DNA of 64,000 nt. Source: Flammulina velutipes (lineage: Eukaryota; Basidiomycota; Agaricomycetes; Agaricales; Physalacriaceae). The stretch is taken from positions 310,001 through 374,000 of the forward strand of contig JAALGH010000011.1 in NCBI GenBank assembly GCA_011800155.1, written 5' to 3'. Below, in pieces: positions 55,628 through 64,000 of this stretch. The notes beneath the pieces were generated by a model. That model was not told the DNA's origin. It saw only the letters and a program-made list of their open reading frames with translations, and did no database searches. Within the stretch, counting starts at the first letter, position 1, and each line of letters begins with the position of its first letter. Position numbers and translations under genes: made by a program.

Positions 55628-56594
55628 GTTGGCGACTGGTGGCGAGGGCAACAGATTCAGTCCCACAGTTACGCCTTATAAGGACCATTTCATATAATCT
55701 CCTTAGGGGAGCACCCTGGTGCACCTTCGTCTTTCGAGAACTTTATAAAAGGGGCTTGGCGAAATCATGCGGGACGATGTTGTTCAGCACAAGTATTTCA
55801 CATAGGACGAGATGCAGCCCTGGAATATGACGGCGTGTGCCGCGTATGCGCGAGAACAACGCGCGCAGATGAAAGCGCGTGAGATGGGCAGCTGGCTGAA
55901 GGGTGGACGGCACTGAACACCGTGGCCTTTTTGTGATCATGGAGGTAGATTCCAACCTGATAGGGGATGGCAGTTTTTACTCCCGTCTGTAGCGTGTTGA
56001 GGCCATATGCAACACGCGATCTACGGCAAATATCAGTGGCGCATCTGTCGGGCCGCCGCACTCATTCTCCGCTGACGAAAAACCACTTTACATTGGATCT
56101 ATGTGACGCCGATTCTGTGTCCGCAATGAATGGGCGGACATGGCTTGTATGCAGTACACCACAATGAAATTTCGGATTTCTACGTAACAGAAGATCATAT
56201 CTAATTAGTTTATTGTGGCGCGAACCCTCTAAGCGATCTAATGACCGCCTTGTCCCAACTTTCAAGAGCTCAGCTTCCTTTTGTAGTGAAACCTGGCAAT
56301 ATTCATGTTTCGTAACCCATGACTGTACGAAACAGATTGAAATGCGACTAATATAAGTACATGCTTCCGAGTTTAATTACTACAACCTTCCATGTTAACG
56401 AGAAAACCAAGAGAGAAACCTATCCAAAAAAACGACCGGAAAATAAAGCTCTCAAAAAGCGCGATACTGTGGCACGGCATGAAGTGGAACGTTAGAGGGG
56501 TAAGGTGCGAAGGAGTGAGGGTAACGCGAGAAGTCATTATCCCATCTTATGAATGCTCAGATCAGCGCCTTGTTCAAAATAAAACAGACATTAC
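55628..56594. other. Intergenic, no gene recognised
   Basis: Almost 1 kb between two minus-strand genes. Short frames on both strands lack domains. One TGTGGCGC octamer at 56214-56221. Confidence 0.35.
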
Positions 56595-58143
56595 TCACTG
56601 GGAATTGACAGAGTTTGGTCGAGAGTGGGGACGGAACAGGCGGGTAGACGGTTGCGCATACGAGTGACGAGGTAGAGGGACATTATACGCCCTACGAGAA
56701 AGCGAAGGCGAGTAACGATAAGGACCGAAGTTCATAGCAGGAGGCATAGCAGGATACGGGTCGCTAGGACTGTTGAAGCAGAGAGGAAGCGTGATTTGGA
56801 GGTACTGGGCACGAAGGGTGAAATTAACATAACGCTGGCCTTGCAGCGATTCTAAGGCCTCTCGAGCATTGGCAATTGACGCGTATTCAACCTTGACCGA
56901 GATCGTGCCTGGAGTAACCGCGAGAGATTCGACGATCTCGAGGCTGTCGATCTTCCCAAAGGGATCAAGCAGAGGATGCAGGTCGTCGATTTGAGAGAAT
57001 AGAAGAGAGGGCAACTCGCTAACCAAGATAGTGCCTGTGGGCAGTGTCGAGAGCAGGAGGGTAGAGTTGTCTGTGTGCGAGTCAAAAGAAGAGTTTGGTG
57101 TGTTTGTGTGAGGGAAAGTGTCGTTCAAAGGACTGTCTGGAGAAGGGACACGAGGAGGGTGAGAAGAATCGAATAGGACCGCGCGGTCGCCTCCGTCGAG
57201 AAAACCTATAGATGGTCAGCGGTATGCTTGGAGACGATCAGATCGACACAAACCTTGTGAGCGTTGTACGATGGCCCAAGAAATGTCAAGTACATTGCCA
57301 CTACAAGCCGTGAGATCATTGAGGATGGAAACATAGTATATTGCAGCTTACCGCATCTGAGTCCGGGTAAGAGACGTGATGGCCAACTTCGCCTCATCGT
57401 GGCAGCCCATAACCACAAATCCACGTCTCCTAGATGAGCTATCCACCGTAGCCAATATGACACAATGAGACACTGTTCCGTATTGAGAGAACACGGAGGT
57501 GAGTTCCATTCTAACAAGGAAATGTAAGCATTTGGAGAAATAAGGTGACGTCGCCTACTTGGACATATCAAATGGCAATCCGAGGACGTAGAGATTCCTT
57601 CGGCCGTCTTCATGCTTCGTTGCAGTATTTGGTTTGGTAGGAAGAACCACAGATCTACATGCGAGCCAAAAAGTTCGAAAACCGGACGCATACATTGAAG
57701 GTTGACGCCTACAGTGAGTGTCCGGAGACGGTGTAGCCTGACATGCAAAGGGCCTTCCTGAGTGTTCGGTTAGTACAGTCTAACGCAGATTGGTCGCGTT
57801 ACGCACTTGCAGGCATCGTTATTCGTGAAGGAGATGTCGAGATGATGACCAGTCGTATCCTTGATGTCGGAGACGGAAGAGACGTCGCCTAACAGATAAT
57901 GTCAAAGAGACAAAGCCAAACGAGAGATGGATGCTCACCTATCAGCGTATTGAAGAGCGCAGCGATTTCTTCACAGTTTGCTAGCGAGGGCTTAGGATGA
58001 GCAGGGAACAAAACGCCCAAGGCAATATGCCACGTACTGTAAAGAGGCAGGTTTTCCACTCTAACGGCGTGCAAAGACTGAAGAGAAAGACCGCCAGCGC
58101 GACTTGCAGGCCGTTGTTTTTGAAGGTAGTCGTACGAAGACAT
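56595..58143 (-). CDS. RNA-binding protein with RRM domains
   Basis: Predicted RNA-binding protein. The N-terminus (MSSYDYLQKQRPASRAGG) is followed by an RRM-like segment (HAVRVENLPLYSTWHIALGVLFP). A clearer RRM comes next: RNLYVLGLPFDMSK joined across an intron to SVFSQYGTVSHCVILATVDSS, then RRRGFVVMGCHDEAKLAITSL. The third is degenerate but complete in the last exon: TILVSELPSLLFSQIDDLHPLLDPFGKIDSLEIV, with NAREALESLQGQRY. A Pro/Arg/Tyr-rich tail ends the protein at 56595. Five to six short introns are visible (GTGAGC, GTACGT and GTAAGC donors on the minus strand). Specific targets unknown; could belong to the Pin4/Mei2-like group, which I cannot confirm. Confidence 0.75.
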
Positions 58144-58844
58144 TGAGAATGGGAAGAGGTATCGCTAAATAAACCAAGAAATGAGTAGACAGTTTGTAGG
58201 CGGCGGCGGCGGTCGTCGTCGTCGTCGTCGGTCAAGCAAGAATTGAAGATGAAAGTAAGAAAGCAAGGAGCAACGACGACTCAGATCAGCAATCCTGGTG
58301 AAAATGTGAAAGTGCTGAGATATTCCCACGCCCAAATGCGTTCGCTGCCCACAGGCTACAGCAATGCCTTTGTCGTGTTTTAAGGTTTGCTTCATGTTTA
58401 TATGCTTAACCTTGACATAGCGACCATTCCGAATAAGCTCAAGTGAAACCTTCAGACTTTTTAGCGACTTACGAAACCGACTCGCTTGAAATGGCCATAT
58501 GATGACCCTGCGTGGCGCAACCGTTGCACGGTGATAGAGAAAACACGCTGCGCGAGAATATCAAACACCGATAGTGGAGTAAATGGTAGTTAATATCGGC
58601 CATGTATTCCTTTGGTAGTGGTGGTGGCGGAAGCACAGATGCGATGGATTACAGCGATTACATACGAATGGATACATAAAATTATAGCGAGGGAGGTATT
58701 AGCAGCCAATATGTACTCTAAGGTATTATAGATATCATACGACGCCAGAAGATACATACAAACATCAAGTCCGATGAAGCGCTGCTTCACACACATGGTA
58801 CAAAGGAGACGGCTTCAAGCCTTGAGCGGGCCACAGGCCTCGGC
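58144..58844. other. Intergenic with a short trinucleotide repeat
   Basis: Probable 5' leader of the RRM gene and 3' flank of the next gene. A GGC run followed by a GTC/CGT run lies at 58198-58231. A CGTGGCGCAA sequence is at 58511. No gene recognised. Confidence 0.4.
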
Positions 58845-59636
58845 TCATAACTTCAGGTTACGAAGTCGCTTCAGGACTTCTTCACGATTATCCGTGCTCC
58901 ATTCGCCAGACCATCCCTTCTCGCGACGGTGCCCCCAACCACTGGTGGCTGAGCGTTTGTGGCTGCTGCGGATGCGAACGGCCGAAGTACGCACTGAGGC
59001 AGAACGCGTGGGTACTGCGGTGGACTCGACATTCGACTCGGGTGTCGGTAGAGAGATGGTGGGGGCAAGAGGGATAGCCTCTTCCGAAGGACTGTCAATG
59101 GGGACGATCTCCGGGAGTGGCTTGGAGTCGTTGTCAAGCTCCACGAGCGTATCCCCCGACTCGTCGGTCTCCGATGGAGGATCGAACTGCGGGATACTCT
59201 TCCGTTCTGGGAGGCTCCGACGGGACTCCTTGGGGTTGGAAACGAGTTCGGGAGGAATATTTTCGCCTAATGTGCGAGCGAGTTTGGCCATGCGTTTACG
59301 ACGCGTGGTTGTGGGCGTGAGGGGGGAGAGTGGCGTTCGGTCAGATGCAGAGTTGGACCGAGAACGGGGATGGGTAGGTGATATGTGTAGATAATCCATC
59401 GAGGAGCTGGCTCGGGAATGACGCCGGAATGTGCTCAACGTTAAGAGCAGAGGCCTGTTGGGGTGGGCAGGATTGGGAGCCAGAGTCAGCGCGAGCTTCT
59501 TGTGGTTCATCTTGGAGCACATAGAAGATTCGGTGAGCTGGGGTGTAGTACCGAGCACGGCCTGTATTTTGCGAGTAGATTTGACAAGGCGGGTGCGTTG
59601 AGAGGGAGCAAGTTCGTTACACGTGGGGGGAAGCAT
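58845..59636 (-). CDS. Conserved fungal protein of unknown function
   Basis: Single exon of 263 residues. Two blocks look conserved rather than low complexity: RRKRMAKLARTLGENIPPEL at about residues 112-131, and GWGHRREKGWSGEW with NREEVLKRLRNLKL at the very C-terminus. The rest is Ser/Pro/acidic. Blocks of this kind occur in uncharacterised basidiomycete proteins; I know no function. No signal peptide or membrane segment. Confidence 0.75.
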   Translation of the reverse strand: MLPPTCNELAPSQRTRLVKSTRKIQAVLGTTPQLTESSMCSKMNHKKLALTLAPNPAHPNRPLLLTLSTFRRHSRASSSMDYLHISPTHPRSRSNSASDRTPLSPLTPTTTRRKRMAKLARTLGENIPPELVSNPKESRRSLPERKSIPQFDPPSETDESGDTLVELDNDSKPLPEIVPIDSPSEEAIPLAPTISLPTPESNVESTAVPTRSASVRTSAVRIRSSHKRSATSGWGHRREKGWSGEWSTDNREEVLKRLRNLKL

Positions 59637-60669
59637 TGTGAGAAAAGCAATTGTTCGTCAAGAAGGAAACAAGGAGGGTATAAGTAGCCACGAAAGACAA
59701 TAAGCAGATGGTCCATTGTTCTTTTTGTAGGCGTTCGGTTGTAATCTTGATGCGAACAATAATGAAATGTGACGTGACAGTCACTCGACGACCAAACACT
59801 CAAACAAATGAAAAACACGTCAGAGCAACGCAGCGTCGCTGTTTGATATGGATACCCGCGGCAGGAATGCGCCCCAGTCCGACATTGACACAGAAGTCGT
59901 CCTGATTTACCACTGAGAGCCTCGATACCCGTCGCCCAAGGATTTGCAGCAGGCTTACTCCTCCCCAGATACGGTCGCGATAGCATGTTAGAAATGAAGC
60001 GAACGGTTCCCGCCGACCTAGATTCAATTTCAAGTTCAGTGACCGAACGCCACACTCCACTGCAATCGGGCAACCATCAACCAGCATCCGCTCGATCAAG
60101 CCTCGACCACCCACCGCCACCCACAACTAGTCCAATTTACCCCACTAACGGCCGCTTGTTCGGACTTAGCACCATTACCCTCGTACTCTAGCCTCGGTGC
60201 GTACTCTGTTGAAACCGTTCGATCGTACTCGGCCGAACGTGGCGCAAGCGCTGAGGCCAACCGCTCGAAGTTTGACATATCATCTACGCCACCTCTCTCT
60301 CTACGTTGAAACCGGCCAGGGTTCAAAATCCCCGCTGGCGGCCAATGATCTCAAGTGGGCCGTATTCCGATATGTTAGATTTGCCACCTAAAACCCCGCA
60401 AGGCTTGACGATGAAACTCCATGCCTAACCTCGACTCTAGGTAGCTGTCACCAGATGACCTCTCTAGCTCTCGCCTCGGGAGCGCTAGCCGTCTCCGAGG
60501 TTACACAAAGAGCGTGGCACATTGGCATGGAGCCCATACTTTACATTCATCGTACATGTTACCAAGAAAAACCCTGTACATGTACTCTAATAACATTACG
60601 CCTACCCCATTAGATTCCGACGCATATCTGTCCCAAATTTCGTACACTAGATCGCCTTCACGTCGCTCG
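59637..60669. other. Intergenic, no gene recognised
   Basis: About 1 kb between two minus-strand genes, with short frames on both strands that lack domains. Contains a CGTGGCGCAA sequence near 60240. Probably the promoter of the gene to the left and the 3' flank of the deubiquitinase. Confidence 0.35.
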
Positions 60670-63600
60670 CTACCTCAAATCAACAATCTCCAATGTCATA
60701 TCATCCTTCATCACAACATGCCCACGATCTGCATCGGTATATATAGGCACATCAGGATGTGGGTGAAAAGCCGCTCGCGCCTTGCAGGACAACACCGTCT
60801 GTAGACCGCTGGGATCCGTCAGTCGAAAGATCCCGTAACTAGCACGGCCACGTCAGATTTATTCATCCATTAACCAAAGTGCAAACGTACTTTGGTTTCT
60901 GACGGGGGGCACAGACGACAGCGAAGCTTTCGGGTAACATACGCTGAAAGCCTGAATGCGTGTGCAAGTCAACAGAGGACATGAAACCTGACAGCCAATT
61001 AGCCCATGGCCGCAAACGAAGGTAGACGAAACACGTACAAGTCTGGGTCGGATGTGTATGAATCCATCCCAGAGTAATGAGCCCTCTTTCCTCCGTAAAC
61101 TGCATCACACTTTCCTCCTCGTCCATAGTACAGGTATCACTGGTCGCGTGCTGCTTCGGGATGAGCAATGTGGTAACCACATATGCATCCTTTTCCCTTC
61201 TTCTGGATGAGGTCTGGGATTTCAACTCCTTCCTATCCTTCCCCAAAAGCAGCCCGCACGTCTCCCTGTTGATGAGCGTGTTGGCCTTGGCAATGGCATT
61301 GAAGCGGTGCAGACTCGCGCGGGGGAAATACACGGTCTTGAGCACAGCACCAGATTCCAGGCGACACGGTTCAGGGTCTTCTTCTCGATGACCCCCAGCA
61401 GCATCGGCGCGGCTCTCCCATTTTATGGAAGAAGATCGTGTGACCTCAGCCCTCGAGGCCAGCGATTGAGAGTGGGAATGGGAGTTGTGGTGATGATGGA
61501 AAAGGCCCTTTTCGTGACGATCTCGGTCTCGAGACAAGAAAAAGTTGTCCTGGTGGGGATGGGGCTTGGCGAACATGGAATTGAGACTTGGGTGATAGCC
61601 TTGAGCCTTTTGGTGTGTTGTCATGACCAAAGTGGGCTGAACGTCGGGCGGGGGTGGAGAGGTGGTGGTTATAGGCGGTGGATACCTGTTGGTAGGAGTA
61701 TCAGCGGTTGAAGATGAAGACGACGAAGGAGGAGTGGAGGAAGAGTGGGGAGGTACGTAGGCCGCAACATTTGGATTACTGGCACGATATAGCTTCCAAA
61801 ACTCCTCACTAGCGTTTGGAGTATTTGCAACAGGAGCCATGATGAGAGTTTAAAACGAGGAGGAACACGAGGACCGTCACGGATGCATGGCTGATGACGT
61901 TCCAGGAATGGAAGAGCAGGGGAAACTTTTAGAGGAGACTCACCTAGGATTATCGTCCTGTCTTGCCTCTCCCCTCCTAGTATTATGGTCTCTTTTCTCG
62001 CGCCGTACGAAAGCCCGCGCCGCAGTCTCCGAGTCAGTGGAATCTCCTTCATAGCCGTACTTGGTCGGACTCTCCAGCGGCATCAAATGGGGTAGAGGCG
62101 TTGACTGCGAGGAGTTCGACTGCGACTGCGATTCTTCCATAGTCATTTGATTGAATTGTCCGGACACGTCCGAGTAGCGGGCGTCGTCCCGAGTCGGCGT
62201 CGCGTAAGGTTGTTGAGGTGGTCGAGGCGCTTGTCGTTGAGGCGTAAGAGTGCCATTGTCCGTAATGGGACGTGTTCCCTCTTGTCCGCCGAGCCGCCCA
62301 TTCTGTAACCGAGACTGCAGTGGAGGATAGCTTGCCGGGGGAGGCATGGGCGGCAGCTGGTACTGGGGAGGAATTTTGGCCGGTGGACGGCTGGGTTGCT
62401 GGGTAGAATTCGTGGAAGTGGATCCCGACGACATCCCCGTATATTGGGGAGAAATACCTCCAGAATGCTGAGACGATCCGGTGGCCTGAGGCTGCAGCAT
62501 GCTGGTTGAGTACTGAGAGTACCCAGTTGATTGTGGTTGCAGTTGTGACGCTGATCCAGAAGATGTTGAGGTATAGGCGTTCGCTGGCTGACGTTGTTGT
62601 TGCTGATGAGATTGGAACTGAGATGGTGGAGGCACTGAACGGGGTTCCGACCTCGAAGGCGCCGAAGGCATGGGAGGAGCGGGATTGGACATGGACGGCA
62701 TTGATGCATAGGTCGGTATAGATGGCCCGTTGGTCGGACCGGATATCGATGGCATGGTGGGATGGCTCTGTAACGAGGATGGATTCCTCGTGTGCTGAAC
62801 AGGTGGCGCAGGCATCGTCCTTTTCTCTCTCCGTTTCTTCTCTATGATCTCTTCTTCTCTGCGCCTGAATTCTTCCTGCTGTTCACGCCGCCTGACATCC
62901 ACCGATGGCTCTGGAGCGTAGACGACGGTATGTGATGAACCGTTCTGTGCTGAACTGGCTGCTGTCCTTGCTGCCTCCAGTGCTGTCTCCTTCTGGCTTT
63001 TAACATATCGGCTCGAGCTAGCGGCCGCTCGTACGTTCTCCATGACCGCATCTTTCTGTTGTTGATTCTGTGACGAGTACGAGGAGGTGGCTGCCTGCCG
63101 TGCAGATTGAAGTGCCGCATCTCGTTTGGCAGCGGACGCAGCGTGGCTCGCAGATGAATATTTCTGCGACATTTGTTGAGGCGGTATTGATTCTGCAGGT
63201 GGCGGACGAAACGGTGGCATCGATGTCGGCGGGGGATATGGCGCGTCACTGCCGTATTTCCTTCTCCAGTCCTCTTGCCTCGCTATAAGCGCATCCTTCA
63301 GGCTACTCAACCTCTCCAAGATCTTTTCGCCATTCTGTACCCAGCTCTCAGTTAGATTCGTCAATCGCAATTAACCAGCACGCACCTTTCCCAGAGCCAA
63401 TCTCTGTTCGCGAGTCAGTTTCTCTCCATAGTCGCAATGCGCTGGTACCCTTTCCAGTGCATACTTCGCCGCCACGCCATACGCCACAAACGCGTTCTCA
63501 ATGTCTCCAGCTGCTTCTTGCTCCTGTGCTTGCAGTCGAAAAGAGTCCGCTGATTTCAACAGTGTCTTGAGAGGAATGCGTGGGTCACTCTCGGGGATCT

Positions 63601-63823
63601 CAGTGAGAGAGTTGAGATGCGCAATAGTAGCTGGTGGTCGTGGCCGTCCATTCGCCATCGTCGCCGTACTCGATGAGGAATTCTTGGGCGCAGCATTCAT
63701 AAAGGTGGAGGCGGTGCTTCTACTCGACGATGCTCCATTAACGTTTGTGTACAAGTTGGATGAGTAGTTGGTCGCAGGGTTATAACTCGTTGTCGTCGTC
63801 GTCGCTGTCGTCGTCGAGGGCAT
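60670..63823 (-). CDS. AMSH-like JAMM deubiquitinase
   Basis: Zinc metalloprotease that trims K63-linked ubiquitin chains at endosomes; role by family. The N-terminal exon (63823-63386) has the MIT/USP8-dimerisation-like helix bundle (IPLKTLLKSADSFRLQAQEQ, AAKYALERVPAH). After the 63335-63385 intron come LERLSSLKDALIARQEDW and a very long Gln/Pro/Ser-rich linker. The catalytic exon carries VYFPRASLHRFNAIAKAN, ETCGLLLG (catalytic Glu region) and GWIHTHPTQTC. One intron splits the JAMM motif, which continues FMSSVDLHTHSGFQ: His-His-Ser-Asp all present. The last exon gives YGIFRLTDPSGL to EIVDLR-stop at 60670. A further intron near 61813-61946 joins DDNPS to EEFWKLYRASNP. Confidence 0.88.
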
Positions 63824-64000
63824 TACCGACGACCGTCAGGAAGCAAGAGCATACTGGCCGGTCCTCCCAATTCACGTGGTGATTATTAATCCGACTCCAT
63901 TTTGGGACTGCTTAACGAGATGTGGCGCACGCTTTCATTCATCTCGATGTCCGAAATCAGATAAATCAGAAATGCCCGGCAATCGAACTGAAGTCCACTA
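63824..64000. other. Upstream region of the AMSH-like gene
   Basis: Noncoding within the window. One TGTGGCGC octamer at 63921-63928, about 100 bp from the start codon. Confidence 0.35.

Noticed and set aside
1..64000. CRISPR arrays, bacterial operons, prophage or retrotransposon polyproteins
   Set aside because: No spaced short repeats, no reverse transcriptase or integrase motifs, and gene structure is clearly eukaryotic.

Overview
The window is nuclear DNA of a filamentous basidiomycete, most likely an agaricomycete. Genes are dense, lie on both strands, and are broken by many short introns of about 46-60 nt with GT(A/G)NGT donors and C(T/A)AG acceptors. The gene content also fits: F-box, BTB and P450 families, a thaumatin-like secreted protein, a Num1/ApsA-type cortical anchor and an OTT_1508-type deaminase. 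Exon joins were worked out by hand from reading frame and splice consensus; no alignment or search was run.

Layout. 0.7-3 kb: an F-box gene whose 3' end is duplicated in tandem. 3-9.3 kb: a BTB/POZ gene divergent from a large Num1/ApsA/Mcp5-like gene with coiled coil and PH domain. 9.6-10.5 kb: 5-formyltetrahydrofolate cyclo-ligase. 11.4-13.2 kb: class I cyclic-nucleotide phosphodiesterase. 14.1-14.8 kb: an unrecognised membrane protein. 15.5-25.4 kb: five more F-box paralogues, two of them a recent segmental duplication. 26.6-27.7 kb: ribosomal protein eL8. 28.6-30.6 kb: a pair of thaumatin-like secreted protein genes, the first broken by a nonsense codon. 30.8-31.5 kb: a small unknown protein. 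33.7-36.5 kb: a Ser/Pro-rich protein and a CFAP20/DUF667 protein. 37-38.9 kb: an F-box-like protein with C-terminal membrane segments. 39.4-41.5 kb: cytochrome P450. 42 kb: tRNA-Cys. 42.2-43.2 kb: proline-rich protein. 43.8-46 kb: OTT_1508-like deaminase. 46.6-49 kb: FGGY carbohydrate kinase (xylulokinase type). 49.3-51.05 kb: a duplicated decayed element. 51.3-53.8 kb: SH3-PX sorting nexin. 54.4-55.6 kb: alpha/beta hydrolase. 56.6-58.1 kb: RRM protein. 58.8-59.6 kb: conserved protein of unknown function. 60.7-63.8 kb: AMSH-like deubiquitinase.

Several genes touch ubiquitin signalling: seven F-box or F-box-like proteins, a BTB protein and an AMSH deubiquitinase. The F-box array is family expansion by local duplication, not a co-regulated pathway. 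The remaining genes are ordinary housekeeping or accessory genes. The points most worth a second look are the F-box array with its shared C-terminal DVxWC module, the QT-motif array in the Num1-like protein, the complete deaminase, the CFAP20-domain protein in a fungus, the ~770 bp duplicated decayed gene near 50 kb, and two tRNA-like SINE-type repeats.
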